Below the pieces are notes generated by a model. It ran no database searches, was not told the origin of the DNA, and was given only the letters and a program-made list of their open reading frames with translations. Positions 38,163 to 53,733 of a stretch of 64,000 nucleotides of DNA are shown here, piece by piece; positions within the stretch are counted from its first letter, which is position 1; every line of letters starts with the position of its first letter. This DNA is from Pterobdella sp. o SKG-2022 (Eukaryota > Annelida > Clitellata > Hirudinida > Piscicolidae): contig OZ038320.1 of NCBI GenBank assembly GCA_964035795.1, positions 7,285,164 to 7,349,163 on the forward strand, written 5' to 3'. The translations under genes and the position numbers were made by a program.

Positions 38163-38369
38163 ATGAAACAAAGCGACATACCGAGTCGCAAGCATTTCCG
38201 AAACTTATTAATTATGCATAAAGTCTTAACAAAACCTTTTACTGTTGATCAAGACGAATCTGTTATAGTAAATAGAATTTACATAAGCTCTTATCGACCT
38301 AAAAATTTAATTTCTTTCAAGAACAATTTTTATCAAGTTTTTTTGAATATTCAATATAGAGCTATATAA
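38163..38369 (+). CDS. Unidentified 68-codon frame, possibly part of the decayed region to its right
   Basis: Opens MKQSDIPSRKHFRNLL and closes at TAA 38367-38369. Amino-acid use is balanced rather than the Phe/Ile/Leu/Tyr/Asn-only mix of most frames here, and it resembles in style the broken frames at 39402-40278. No homolog recognised; may be chance. Confidence 0.2.
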   Translation: MKQSDIPSRKHFRNLLIMHKVLTKPFTVDQDESVIVNRIYISSYRPKNLISFKNNFYQVFLNIQYRAI

Positions 38370-38419
38370 ATTTTGAAGAATTGAAAGATTGGCGCCTGAA
38401 AGACGAATGCATCCACATA

Positions 38420-38660
38420 TAAAAGGATAGATTTGAATTAAAATGAGTGATGGATTGACTGGTTGGGTTGGAGGCATTTATAAAGGAATACTTGAAATTA
38501 TTTTAAAAGCTATAGAATTGATAGATTGATAGGAGTAGACCTTAAGATAACATGCTTGAAACGATACAAAGTGAATGAATATATGAATTCAATGATTGAT
38601 CGAATGACGGGATGGATTTGCTGATTAAATGAAAGATTAATGAATGAGTAGAAAGTTTAG
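38420..38660. repeat. Degenerate GATT/GATG/AATG tetranucleotide tract
   Basis: Repeated GATTGATT, GAATGA and GATGG words, an old decayed microsatellite. Confidence 0.5.
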
Positions 38661-39401
38661 GGATAGTCTGACAAATACATTACAACACATATTTACTACA
38701 TGAAATTGAATCAATAAAAGAAAATTAGCTTAAATAGACAGAACTAATGAACAATGTAACAATAAATGAGACCACAATAAGCAAATAACTATGGATAGGT
38801 TGTCAAGGAAAAGGCAATGGATAATAAGGTTTAAATGCTTACGGTAGTTTAATGAATCTTTGATAAAATTATTGTGCGTGTTTCTGTGAGTGCGTGTAAA
38901 TTTGTGCGTATATCTGTGTTTGTCTTGTATGCACAAGTGTCAGTGTAAGTGTGTCTGTGCGTGGCCATGCAATCAACTTTAGTACATAAAATAAAGCAGA
39001 TATGATATGCTCAGAAAAGCATTAAGATCTACAAGAGGTTATCATTACCATTGCCTGTAGAGTTTTATATGTTAAATAACTAGCCTTATCATTGCATAAT
39101 TATATCAGAATGCACTGCACAACTGCCCTGGGTTTTCTATTTGTTCCATCATTGTTAATAGTTGTAGTTATTTTGATAATGGTCTTCTGGTGAATGTAGC
39201 ACAGAATTTACTAGGTATATAATTAAGTAATTTTTGTATTAAAAGTGCATAAAGGCCAGAGTTCAATTTGCAGTTAATTCATGTTGAAGAAAGACAACGT
39301 TAGACTTTGTTTCCTATCAGTTGTCAAAGTTATAATGTAAAATGATAAATTTGTATTAAAGTATATACACTCGAAACAATATAACAATATAAACAACTTA
39401 A

Positions 39402-40278
39402 CAATATAAAGTGCTAATAGTTTGGCATTCGGAACTTGATCACATCGATGTCATAATAAATGCAAAGATAGGTGAAATATCAACTTTCTCTCGACTACAA
39501 AAAAGCTTTGAGATTTTAAAAAAATTACTTAATTTCTATCCAACTAAAAGCGTACTTGTCACTACGGCATTTTTAATCTCGTTAAATCGCATTCGAAGCA
39601 TTAAGAAAGGAAGCGATGATTGATATAAAAAGCTTATAGGAAAAAAGATTTTTTTTACGTATATTGAGCCTGTATTACGACTAATGGAAAAGTCGTGTAG
39701 TATTAAAAACGAGCGATTAATAGATTATGTTGTTTCCTCGACAATTGTTAAAATTGTTCAACAACTTTGTAAACCATCTCCACTCATCTATAGTAATTTA
39801 ACGCGTCTCAGTCGCTTATTGCGCAATATGAATGGATATTATTATTATATCTAAACCATAAAAAAATTATCTTCAATCGTCTTTCTAAACGACATGAAAC
39901 TTTCCTACATATCCATTCAGATCTGAACTACAAAGAAATTACAGCAAATGCGAAGTTAAGAATTAAAAGTACAAATAATCGTTCTCGTTAGACATAACGA
40001 ATGGAGTTATTAAAAATGTTATTAGCGATATGATAGAGCGTCGTTAATAACCGCAGTCTGATGGATCGAGATGGTTATTATAGCGTTAGTGCACTAATTA
40101 ACGCTTCAATTCTCATTACTTGGGTTCTCATTTACTTCTGTACCCTTCTTACAAGGTTGTGCATTGCTCGATTATTGAGTCTTGTAGGCTCAGAGGCTTT
40201 ATGAGTCTTGGTGAAAGACTTATAAATGAGATTGAGTTGTATATGACTGAGTTTTTGTTGAAATGTGAGGTTTTGTGA
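39402..40278 (+). pseudogene. Decayed coding region of unknown origin
   Basis: Successive plus-strand open segments tile this tract. 39402-39620 and 39624-39851 share one frame, separated only by TGA 39621-39623. They are followed by about 39857-39988 in another frame, 39979-40044 in a third, and 40159-40275. About 145 codons with one stop in 73 percent AT DNA is unlikely by chance, by a rough estimate. Codon choice (CGA, TCG, ACG, CGT) and balanced amino acids also stand out from the flanks. Near 40065-40100 the reading DRDGYYSVSALIN vaguely recalls the DGY motif of KilA-N domains found in large DNA viruses. That is too weak to call. A decayed viral or transposon insertion is one possibility; no family is recognised. 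Confidence 0.4.
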
Positions 40279-40737
40279 TGGTATAAGCCACTGGATGTTT
40301 ATGAGAGGGGTTTTTTATCATCCTTGAAACATCTGCTGGCGTTCAAATGCTTTTGTTTTTTATATCACCACATAAAATACACCTATTAATAAATAAAAAA
40401 ATAAACAAAAACTAATGAATTATGACAAAGTTGAATTTGTCGAAAATTTAGTCGAATGAAAAAATGTCTCAAAACATTGCCTCTTTTTGTGAAGTTATTT
40501 TTAAAAAACAAAAAATAAAAAAATAAAAAAAGTGATAAAGCTCAATAATATGAAACATACATTAAACAAATAAAAGATAGATAAATCAAAAAAAGCCTAA
40601 GTGACCCACACCACTCGAAAACACTCCACATAACATTGTGTTTGCTTGCAGCCACGGGAGTTTTCGTTTGTCTTCTCTTTTATTCGTGTGTCATTCATTT
40701 GTCAACCTTCATCCATCTTTCGTCTTTTCCTGCATTC

Positions 40738-41767
<1,030 letters not shown>

Positions 41768-42186
41768 TCATTTATATCCATTCAAACAACTACCAATTTA
41801 TCTAATATCCATTCATCGTTCCGATTTTATAGCTCACAGTATCCCAGTTTCATTCATCTATTTTCAATCAATGTTGGTACATAAATTTGGATTTCTTGAT
41901 TGAAATTTTTAGAAGTATATTGCTCTTGACACCAAGTTGCAGTGCATGCTCAGGTGTAATTTTGAAAAATTGTTAATCAGGTTTTTTTTTGATATTTCAA
42001 AAAGAAATTTTCTATTAACTCATTTAACAATGAGCAAACCTAATAATACTGTTCCAGCTTGTTTACTTACATTCCAAAAGTATTCTATTTTTTATTTTCT
42101 TTCTTATTTTTGCGTCTAATTTGTTTGCTCATCTCGAAATTCTGAAGGCTCATTAGGTATGTTTGTTACATTCCTTACTCCCAACT

Positions 42187-42226
42187 CATATCATCATCAT
42201 CATCACCACTAACATCATCGTTGTCG

Positions 42227-42264
<38 letters not shown>

Positions 42265-42530
42265 GTCGTCGTCGTCGTCGTCATCGTCATCAGCATCATC
42301 ATCTTCTTCATCATAATCACCATCATCTTTTTCTTCCTTCTTCAACTCCTCTATTTTCTCTTTCTTTTCTTTCTCTACATCATTATCATCATCAACATCT
42401 CTAACACCACCCTTACCTTGTTATCATCATCATCATCATTATCATTATCATTATCATTATCATCATCATCATTATCATCATCATCATTAGCATTATCATC
42501 ATTTTTTCCATCATCAAAATCAAAAAACCA
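42187..42530. repeat. CAT/CGT/TTATCA-rich microsatellite tract
   Basis: Runs of CAT and TCG triplets with interspersed CATTAT words. Encodes only Ile/Val/Ser homopolymers, so not a gene. Confidence 0.9.
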
Positions 42531-42764
42531 ATCTTCATCTATATAATTTGGATATCATCATTAAATTTTGGTAACTCATATCCATTTGACGGAGTCATCA
42601 TCATAATCTTTTTTTTTCTTATTTTCGACTTCAACCACATATTATTGAAATAGATAAATGGTTGTTCATTAAGTTTGAATATTTATAACCTTCATCATCT
42701 GTTTTAATTTTTGCTTTAATCACTATAATTATTGCTATATTATAACTACCATTATCCTTATATT

Positions 42765-42965
42765 CAATAACATCATCATTATCATCATCATAGTAATTAT
42801 ATATTATAACCATCATTATCATCATCTTCATCATCATCATCATCCTCATCATCATCATCATCATCACCACTACCATCCTCATCACCACTACCATCCTCAT
42901 CACCACCACCACCCTTATCATCATAATCTTCCATATCATAATAATAATCATCATCATTATATAGG
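42765..42965. repeat. Second CAT-rich microsatellite tract
   Basis: CATCATCAT runs with ACCACTACCATCCTCATC internal repeats near 42865-42905. The Met-rich minus frame is an artefact. Confidence 0.9.
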
Positions 42966-43058
42966 ATATACATCCACCAGGAGAATATAAAGAGGAATAA
43001 TTGATCATTAAATCATATGCAAGTATTATTTGTTCCTTGTAATTTACTTTTAAACATT

Positions 43059-43311
<253 letters not shown>

Positions 43312-43319
43312 AATTTTTT

Positions 43320-44200
43320 TAACTTAAGGGTATATATATATAAATAGTACAAATATTTAATTCAATCTTTTTCTCAGCACAAAGACTTGATTTCCTTATA
43401 AAGAAAAGATTAGCGACTCAATACGTCATGCCTGATCATGAACGTATGAAGAGGATGAAATGGGGATAATCAAAAAACTATACCAAAATAAATCATGAAT
43501 TCAAAATGACAGGGGTATAATATATGAAAATGTGCTTATGGTGTTATGAGGAGTGGTTGAATCTGTAAAAATGTAAAAAACAAACATACAGAGTTTCAAT
43601 GTTGAGTTTTAATTGTTAATACCAAAAAATTTTAATTAATTTAAATTAATATATTGAATGATTTAAAAATAATAAGAATAATAATTATAGAAGCATAAAT
43701 AACGGAATTAAAATATTTTTTAAAAAATTATAATAATTATTTTATTTAATGCACAAAAATAAAATTCAAATGATAATTCAAACATTAATAATAACAATAA
43801 TAATATGAAACAATAAAAATAAATAATCAAAAACAACCACAAAGGAATACAACTTGATAGTTCTCAAGGGTTTCTGGGTCGGATGACTCATTCACTTGTG
43901 GAGGGGTGCTAGCGTTTAAAAATACCACTCAAACATTAGCGTTAAAAGATTAAAAAAGCTACACATTACCTCAATGAAAAGCTGGATGCGCAGACAATAG
44001 AACTGTAAACTTATATTATGTATAACTTATGTATTCTGACTGGTGTGCTGTGTGATACAATGGTAGAAACCAATGGTGTTACTCTGCGCAGTAACTACAC
44101 ACGTTAGATGAATGCAAACTCTCCCAACCGTTCAAAAGCATATTCATCTTTTTTCTGTGTATGTTTCTAACCAGTCAGTCATTCAGGGTTTTTCTAATAT
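43320..44200. other. Stretch without identified gene
   Basis: AT-rich apart from a higher G+C patch at 43860-44110. One minus-strand frame there (PPQVNESSDPETLENYQVV) looks coding-like for about 28 codons but is isolated. Confidence 0.35.
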
Positions 44201-44219
44201 CGATTCATACATCTTTCTA

Positions 44220-44620
44220 TACGTTCACTCAAGCGTTTGTTCAACTTTTATTTATACAATCACTTATTTATTCATTCACCCAGCTATCTTTGCATTCATT
44301 CTCTATTTATTCATTCATCTGTATTTATTTATACATTTATTTATAAACTCATTCACACATTTATTAGTATTTTTATTTATTGATCCATTCTTTTATCCAT
44401 CATCCATATATTTATCCACTAGGATGATCACCCCATTTAGTTACACATCTGCATAACCACTAATGTACATCTATTCAATCTATCTGTCCATTTATCCATC
44501 AACTTTTAATTCTCATATCTATTCATTTATTCCACCAATCCATCCATTCATTCACCAATCCTTCCATCCGCCAAACTATCTATCCCTCAATTTATCCATC
44601 CACCGACCCTCCCCCTTAAA
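44220..44620. repeat. Degenerate TTCA/TTTA/CATC tetranucleotide array
   Basis: Phased TATTTATTCATTCATC and CCATCCATTCATTC words. It looks like an aged form of the pure TATC array, and creates Phe/Ile/Tyr/His/Ser frames in plus phases. Confidence 0.7.
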
Positions 44621-44959
44621 TAACGACCGCATTGGCAGGGGACTGAGAACTGCTTTTAAAACGATTGCTTTTTGCCCGCATGACTCTGCCATCCATTTGT
44701 TCTTTCATTCCTATATTGCCTTATTCTATTTTTTTTATTCAAATTTTTTTTTCATCTATTGCCTTTTTTTTCGTTGCACTTCGATTTCGCCTATAAAACT
44801 TGTTTGTTTTATTTTGTAAGTTGTTTTTGCAAGTCATATTTCAATATACTTTTCAATTGTGTTTCCTTCATTGACTTCTTTTCTTCACGCACCTCCAAGC
44901 CATTTCAGCCCATATATTTCATTCGTGCTATTCTGCCCTTTCTTATTCTCTAATATATA

Positions 44960-47900
44960 CTGCAGTATATAATATTTTATTTAAAATTGAAAAGTCTTCT
45001 ATTTATTATCAATGTGTTTTTATATAGCTATAATTAAAACAATTAAGTTCTTGAAAATTTTCTACCACAACTCAACGTATCTCCTCTGCCTTCAATCGAT
45101 TCCCACTGATGCCTGGTAGGTTCAATCTCATCTTAAAACCATGGATAGATAGTTTTATTTGAGTTTTTCTTAATATTTGAACTATTAGAGTCCAGGAGTT
45201 TTTATAAATTTTTACTTAATGAAAGTTTCAGCTCAAACTTAAAACTTTTCTTTTGTTTCTCTTAAGCTGAAGTTATCGCACAAAACTGTAAGTTAAAAAT
45301 TCTATAAATAATTTTATTTTGCGAATATGTTTTAAATATATTTTCATAACCATTTAATATTTTTTTAGTATCACTTAAATTTAGTATTAGTAGTATTGTG
45401 TGTCTCATCCTTCCAACATCATAATTAGCAATGTCTCAGGCAGGCATGTGCTGTGACAGAAGCCCTTTTAATTAACTTGAGCCAAAAACAAAATCTTCTG
45501 CTAAAAATACCTCGAAAATGGAATAAAATTTTAAATTAACTATTTGAAATGAACTAAACTGTTAAAACCTCATTTTCTCCTATTAATACATTGAATTTAA
45601 AACACATTTATGAACAATGGCTTTGTAACATAGTAACCTATTTTAGGCATCGCTCAAACTAAAAAATTCAAGTTCAAAAAGAACTAATTATATCTATATA
45701 AAAATATACACATCTATAAATATACTTCAAAAACTGAACTACATTTATAAATAGTTGTAAAAGTTCCAAGAGATCTCTTTATTGGTTGAAACCCATAAAA
45801 AAATGATAAATATGCCAAAGAGAAGTGCAGTTTATGATGAGACATCCTCTCACATACATTAAAACTTTTCATGTTACTTTTTCCCATTAACATAGTTATA
45901 GCATATAAATAGAAAGTCTATAAGAGTATATGTAGAATGCAAGAAATATATGTACAATGGAGAATTCTTAGAATATACATGTTATTATAATGAATATATA
46001 AAATGTTTAAATTTAATAAACAATTAACCTAATATTGAAACAATTCAACTCAAACATTATTATTAATCAAAGAAAACTAATTAATTAAAATGGAATATAG
46101 ATTTATATTGTTTTCAATTATATAGATAAATTATCTGAAATGATAAGCCTGAAATTATTTATATTATATAAAAGATAGATAACATATTGAATATAACAGA
46201 AAATAGATAAATTATATTAAATATAACAGAAGATATATAAATAATATTAAATGTAACAGAAATACTACATTAAGCTTGCCTTTATCATTCATGTTGATAC
46301 AATCCTTCAACATCACATTTTCTCTCTTATGCATCACTTCTTTATTAAAATGTTTGCTTCCTAGAAGTTTAACCATAACTAGAAACATTTCCTTTTATTG
46401 TTCTGTTTATTATATCTACTTTTTTGGTTATGTTTCAGACTTAAACGGTATTTTTAATTTATATACTTTTATTTATTTTAGCTTTTGAATTTTTTTGCAG
46501 AATTTTGCTGTGATAGATTTAATATGGACACTAAATCTTTTGTATTATTATTATTATTATTTTAAAAATAAAATAAAAATAGTTTTGTGAGATTTTTTAT
46601 TAATTTTTAAATATATAAATACTATTATTCTTTTCTATTCTCCATTATTGCTCAATCCTTAGTAATTATCTAATAATCTTTTAGTTCTTGTATAATCCCA
46701 CCTATCTATCATTATCATTTCTTATGGCTGTACCTACGTAACTAGCAATTATTTTTTTCCTAATAAAGATTACTCAAAAGTCTGTTTCGCAAAAAGAATC
46801 CATGAAAAATTATCTAAACAAGATTTTTCTTCGAGCAAAATATTTATTTAGCAACCTAAGCAAACCAAAAAGTTTTTTCTTCTATTAAAAATCGTTAATT
46901 TAAATTAAATAATTCAGAATACACCCCAAACGTACCACGTACTCTTGTTTCATTAGGTATTTAGTTTTTAATTATATTTAATGACTTTTCACTATTTTAA
47001 ATTTGCTTTTAAGTTTGAAAAATTTCATGAAAACTTGGAAATATTGTAATGATTGTGTGGTTTGTTATACCCCTCTTGAATTTTTTAGAATTTTCACAGT
47101 TGAAATTATTCTAGAATTACATATGCAAATGAAACCTGGTGTTACTTTAACGCTTTCAAATCATTTATTTTTTATGTGTGTTGAAAGCATGAGTTATGTC
47201 TGCAGCTTTTATGAGTTTCAAATGAGTTTTTCACACTTTTTGTCGCTTCTATGCATTCTTAACATCCTGAAACGTCACAATTTTATAAATATTCAAAGTA
47301 ACTTATATAGATTTTAAATCTTTTTAATGTACTTTAAAAAATTTTTTCTTTGATTTTTAAATTTAAATTTTGTTGGCCTCAAGCTTTAGGGAGTTTATAG
47401 CGAAATTTATATTTTCTTTCAATACCCTGAGATTTTTGGCTTTGCAAAAAGAAAACTTTAACGAAAAAATATGTAATATAATGTTCAAAATTTGCCTTTT
47501 TGAAACAACTTTGAAAAAACAGGTTGAATTTTTTCATTCTTGTTCAAATTTTTTCGACACGTTTTTGTATTCATTACCCTTCGCTAAGCGCCAACTTGAT
47601 GGCTTTAAAACAACATTTGATACAATAAACTTTGGAAAAATTCAATGCAAGAATTAAAAACCTAATCATGCAAGTATGATGGTATAAATATACAAGTTGT
47701 GGCAACATCACACCACTAGTAAATAAGAGGCAGCAAACTACCAACACCACCCACAAACGAGTATAAACAATAAAAAGTGAATTAGGGAAAAAATCAAAAA
47801 GGCGTATGAAGTTATAAAGAATCAAAACAAATATTAAGAAGCGCTCAAAATTAGGTTGCCTATTGTAGACATCAACACTTAAATCTGCAATTGTTTGCTA

Positions 47901-50900
47901 ATAATAGATGCATTAGGTGATTCAAAGAAAATTTCAAGAAAGGTGTCGGTAGTTTAAGCTTTTGATGGCTTTGAATAGACCTCTTTCAGGCTTTTTGCAT
48001 GAGTTTATTCATGACAAAATGCATTCTAATGTCGTTATTTTTTAAAGATTCAAAGTTTAAAAATGCTGAGTTCCAATAAAAGCATTTATTAAGTTTGAAA
48101 ACGAAATTTTTTCATTTGAAACACTAACACACAACTTTCAGTAGTCTCAATATAAATTCGTTTTTCGAGAACTCACTCATGCTCCCATTTGCAAAATGTC
48201 TAAAGAATAAAAGAAGTTAATTAAAGAATGCTTTGAGCTTTAATTGTCACCTTCCTTATGCAAAATTATCAAGCTGGTTTGCTACTGGCGTAGGTATTGA
48301 AAGCATTTCCTCACAATAGCCGGCATATTTGTTTGGCACACTGAGTCTCAAGAAATTATTTTCCATGGAATTTTTTCCCTAATTACTTTTAACTTCAATT
48401 TCAGAATAAAAGTTGAAAGTGTTTTTAAAAAAAGATTTTTTCGAGAAAATTTTAATGCTGATTTTATAAAATTTATTGAGAATCTTACTTTTCAATTCTT
48501 CAACGTTTTTCAATTTATTTTATTTCTTTTCTACAATCTTTCTATCATGTTCACACCCTTACTACTATACTACTTACACTTTTACTACGTCATTTCTTTT
48601 CTTCATACTTCTTGTATTATCAATTTTCCATAAAATACTTTGTTCGATACCTATGTCCTTTATTCTTACAGATCTTTGCAAGCTTTTATGTGGGTGAATT
48701 TATAGAAAACCTAACAATGAAAAGTGTCAAATCCTCATTGTTAAGATAATATGTTTAGCAGGGAATGCCAGAATTGTGTTAGGGGAAATCAGCTGGAAAT
48801 TTGTGTTGAGAATATGTATGATTAAATTTACATTAGAGTCTGCGATAGAAATTACATAAAGATATCGGTTTCAATATTCTAATTAATTTATACAAAAGCC
48901 GTACTTGAATATTCAAATTATGTTTTAATTGAATTGAGAATATTTTAAACCAAAATTTTTTCTTATTTTAAACATCAAATATATTAGAATAAAATTTTAA
49001 AATTCAATAAATATTTAAGCTTGCATTTTTTTATCTCCTTTCCAAACCACTATAGCTTTTCTAGAGAATAAAACTCAATCGAATCAATAGACATCTTATG
49101 CACTTGTGAAATTTCAAAAGATTGCATTTGCAATTGTGATTCTGGTGGAAGTGTGGTTGAATATTACATATTTCCTTTTCTCATTAGCACTTACAATATC
49201 TTTTCTATTATTTTCAACGGGTTAAGGACTTCGATAAAAATTTTGTTGTTACAAGTATGAGAGATAATTCTTCGTTCTCACACGATAAAGCATTAGATTT
49301 TTTATTCTCGTTGGATTTTATAAATTTTAAGTTTGTTTCACAACACTTGCGTGCCGTAATGAAAGAAGAATCTACTATAATAATGTTTTAAGGCCTATAT
49401 AAACTCCAGGTCATTACGATTGAATGATTGCACGCTGATAAAACTTCAATAAAATAAAGAAATGAAACAACTACAATAATAAGACAAACCGGAATGGAAT
49501 TGAAAGAAAGCTATAAAACTAACCAACCTTTGACTCAGTTAATAAACGCTTCAAATTATTTATTATTTCAAATGACACATAAACCTGCGAGGTTTATGGC
49601 ATGGTGCGATAAAAGAAGGAAATATAATGAGAAAAAATGAACGAGGCACTTCTCGATGTATTCCTTATGTAACTTTTCAAAAGCATATTCACGGTATATC
49701 AGAAGATTTTCGTTTCGATCATGAAAATTCAGCTTACATTCGTTCATCAACTCATTAGTTCTTGCTAATTTTAGGAAATTCTCATTAGTGCAGTTTTGGT
49801 ATAACTTATAATGAAGCTAAATGACTCGAACTAGAAACTTGAATAGGAATTTTGTAGATACATTGTTGTTTTTATTATGCAGTAAGTTTTAAGCTTTCAA
49901 AAAAAATTTCACAAATGGAAAGCATACACTTTATTTACTTAGTTCTTTAGCATGTAAAACATATTCTTTAACTGAAAGTGCTCAGAACTAATTTAAAATA
50001 TTTGAAAGAATTCTTTTGTTTATGGACTAACATTTAAATAGGAGAATTTAAATTATGCAACCGGATCACTTGAGCTAGCTGTTGTCACCACCTCACATAT
50101 GACCCCGGGTCGTTCTTTTTATTCCACATTATTCCTTAGATTTAATCATTGCAATTTTTTTACCCCAGTGCTCAAATATTGGGAGAAAGTTTGAATCTAT
50201 ACCTTTTATGAAAATTTTTTGTCCTTTTCAAAATTACGCCATTCGAACTAATAGTCCTCATTGATTATTTCTCGAAAATTTTCTTCTAATGCATTTCACC
50301 TTAAGATTCCTATACAGTAATAATTTTTGCATACCTTTCCACCAAGGTGCCATTAGCAGTTTGATTGTGTGAACAACAGTCTAGACAAGCATGAGCTGAT
50401 AAATTGCTGTTCAAATGATATATAACTGAATAATTACAGGTGTTTATTAATAACAAGATTTCTGCAGATTTATAAAAGGTGAAAGCTGAGCATTTTCATC
50501 GATCTATCAAACAAATGTAAGTACCGCAATCTAATTGAAAAGACAGGGTTAACTGATGCCTCCATAATAATCATCTAAAAAAGTTTTTAAAGAAATTTTG
50601 GGATCATTTCTTGTTTCTCTGTTGACGTACATTTGGTGCTTTAATACATATTACTCTGGGATATTTATCATGGCTTGAATGACTTCAATAATCTCTTAAG
50701 TGTTTGTTGTAATATGGCAGTTATGCCAAACATGTAAGGAAGGTTGTGTAAATCGTTTGTGGATTGGTGGATGTGCATTGGGGTGTGTTATTTTGTGCCG
50801 TGTTCTTTTATATGCGCTATTATATCTGTCTTGTTAAAATGTTTCTCTTGTATTTGTGTGCGTGTTTTCTTTTATATGTATTGTTTTTGTGTTTCATGTT

Positions 50901-53230
50901 TTTTATTATTTAGCTTACAGTTTTTATATTTTGTTTTTATTTTTAATTTTGTTTATTTGCGTGGCTGGGTGTGTCTTGAGAGTCTACTCTGTTCTGGTTA
51001 ATTTCATGTTTTTTACTTAGATTTTTGCACTGAAGGATTTTATTAAAATTTTTTCTAATTATCTAAGTGATTTTAGAATAAAAAAATTTTTAAAAAAATT
51101 AAAACACGCAATCAACATGAATGAGAATATTCGAAATCAAAATTCTACTCTTATTTCTAAAAATTTAATTAAATTCTTCTATATAGCTTTTTTGAATAAT
51201 TTTTTATTTTTACTTGTGATTAAAATTTCTTTTGGAACTTAAAAATTTTTTATAATGTTTTTATGATTTATTTTAAAATGTAAACTCTATTTTGTTTTAT
51301 AATTAGATCCTTGTAAACTTTTCTCAAGAATTTGCATTTTAACTTCAAAAAAAATAAACTATTTGAATGAATTCAACTTTTAAAAAGTAACTTAGATTGA
51401 AACTAAATTTGATTAACTGGTGTTCAATTAGGGGAAATAAAATAAAAACTAAATTTTTTGAAAAAATTCAAAGTTACCTGCTGTTTAACAAGAAAAAATG
51501 AAAAAATTTAGAGACTGAAAACCAACTAAAATACTCAAATAAATTAAAACTCGAATAAATATGTTACTAAGATGATTAATTATTCATAGTTTCCACATCA
51601 ACTGATTTATCCCACTTTGCAACACCTTTCTGAATGGGATGGTGCCACAAAAATAATGGATTTAAGCGTCTTAAATTCATTTGCAATGCAACAAAACCGT
51701 GTTCTTCCTAGCCTTTATGTCGAATTTTGCAATTATATATTTCGAAACTTATCCGTCAAAAACTCTTCTAACCTTTTCAAATTTTCTCAACTCTTTCTCT
51801 CGTTAATATTGATTTGTATTCCTTTTACGTTGCAATCAATTTCTTTTGTATCGTGTGTCATTCGTTTTATTGCGTGAACTCATCAGACTAACGCAGTGTT
51901 AATGCTAGAAACACCCTGCTTGTAATGGAACTTATTGCATTCTGTCAAACTTTTTGTAAAAAAAATTTATACGCTTTTATAAGTCTCAAAACACTCTCTC
52001 TTGTGCACATATCAAAACCTTTATAATCATCAATACAAAAACTACTCGAAACTAAAAATTTTAATTTATAAAGTAAGCATTTCCTTAACAGTATAAAACT
52101 TTTAAGTACACTGTTTACTAAAAGCTTTGTATTTTTAAACATAAATGTTTATTGTTCCGTAAATTTTGTATTTATTACTTTAGCTTGAAAAGCTAATATC
52201 ATTATTACCACAATCGTCACAAACATCATTCATCGAGGAGCAATATAACAAATATACTTTTCACACCATCATTAACAACACCATGATCCTCACCAACATC
52301 ATCACTCTTGGTCACCTTGGTACCGTCATTTCAATCAATGCCCATTTTCACCATTATCATCTATAAAATCATTTTTTTTATTAGAATCTTGAGCGTCATT
52401 ATTGTTTCTACCAACATCATCTTGAAATGTCTGGTAAGTTTCCTATTTATTAATGTCAAGATCTTACTCTGTACCTTTTCAAGTCTTTTTTTCCAATTTT
52501 TTCGTGAGTCTTTTTTAATTTATTTTTTGCTTTTTTCCAATTATTTTTAGGTCTTCATGCCAGTTTTTATTCAATTTGAAGGTTTTCATCTCTGTTTCAA
52601 TCGTTATTCACCACCTCCTTCAAAGTAACTTTTCAAATACAATTTTTTTATTTTCGGTGTAAAATTTCTTTGGATTTACTCCTTAAAAGCCTAATTTATA
52701 AAGCCTATTAACTGAATCAACTAGTCGTATTTGTTCTGCTTAACGAAACTAATCGAAAATCTCAAAAACTCAGAATTAATTTTTTTTTCTTGATAAAAAT
52801 TAAAAAAACAAAAAAACAAAAAGATTAAAGAAAAAAGTTGAATGTATGGGAGATAACTTAACGACATTTAGATTTAGCATGAAAATCGTGTGTTTCAGTA
52901 ATCAGAAAAGCCTCCAGCCATCAATCACCCCTTCTTATTCCATTCATTAAAATATTACTAATGGTTGGGAATAACAAACTTCAACAGATCAAATACATTT
53001 TCCTCAAATCTCTGAAAATGTGTTTCATCGGATATGTCTTAATATACAAAAAATGTTGATTTTCAAGGAGAAAACGTTGATAATTCAAGTAAAAATCACT
53101 AATTCCTGATATTACACCTCACTCTTTTTTTCTATAGATTTCTTCGTATTTGGTTGGCAGTGGTGGGTAGATACCATGATTTTTATGCGGTGGTATACGT
53201 TTATAGTGTTTTATGGGGCTGTTTGTGTAG
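44960..53230. other. Gene-poor AT-rich stretch
   Basis: No exon series or RNA gene recognised. The longest frames (47003-47317, 47370-47657, 51617-51877, all plus) have no family resemblance and no supporting splice structure. CAT-rich text occurs at 52190-52310. Confidence 0.4.
46165..46264. repeat. Minisatellite, unit about 35 bases, three imperfect copies
   Basis: Repeats of an ATAGATAAATTATATTAAAT-like segment followed by ATAACAGAA. Confidence 0.75.
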
Positions 53231-53454
53231 TTTTTTAAAGTGACTATTACGTTATACGACTCTTTGTACCTCTCATGTGTTTTTTATGTCTTCTTGCCAT
53301 TGCTTCGTGTGTTTTTGTGGCGTTTCAGAAGTTTTTCCATGTTTCTTGTTTCCATCACAAACAACAAAAAAAGCACAAGTTTTCAAGGACTTGTGTTGCC
53401 TTGATTTGCTGTTGAAAAGTTGCATCCCTTCTACCGTTACAGTCGCTACTATCA

Positions 53455-53590
53455 ACTCTATCATCCTCCACATCATCAACGTTATTATTATCCTCATTAT
53501 CCTTATCATCAACACCTTCATTATCAACTTCATTATTTCCATCATCATTAACATCTTCAACTTCATTATAATTGTCTTCATCATTCCCAT
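53455..53590. repeat. CAT/TTATCA-rich tract
   Basis: Imperfect CATCATC/ATTATCA repeats; the overlapping Met/Ile-rich frames on both strands (53273-53924) are artefacts. Confidence 0.7.
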
Positions 53591-53733
53591 CGTCACTTTT
53601 TTCTTCTTTTTATTGAATTTTTCTTTTTTTGTTTTATTATCAATGTCATCAACACCCATATACAACCACTTCTCCATCACTCCTACAATCATCTTCATCA
53701 CCACTCCTTCAACCCTCATCCTCATAACTACTT

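Noticed and set aside
39402..39854. Mitochondrial insert (TGA read as Trp)
   Set aside because: The text does not resemble any mitochondrial protein I know, and later segments need frame changes, so ordinary decay is simpler.
43838..43915. Minus-strand 28-codon coding-like segment (PPQVNESSDPETLENYQVV)
   Set aside because: Isolated, without splice partners or a recognised family; not enough for a gene call.
47003..47657. Two plus frames of 104 and 95 codons
   Set aside because: Length is within chance expectation for scanning 64 kb; no domain, signal or splice support.
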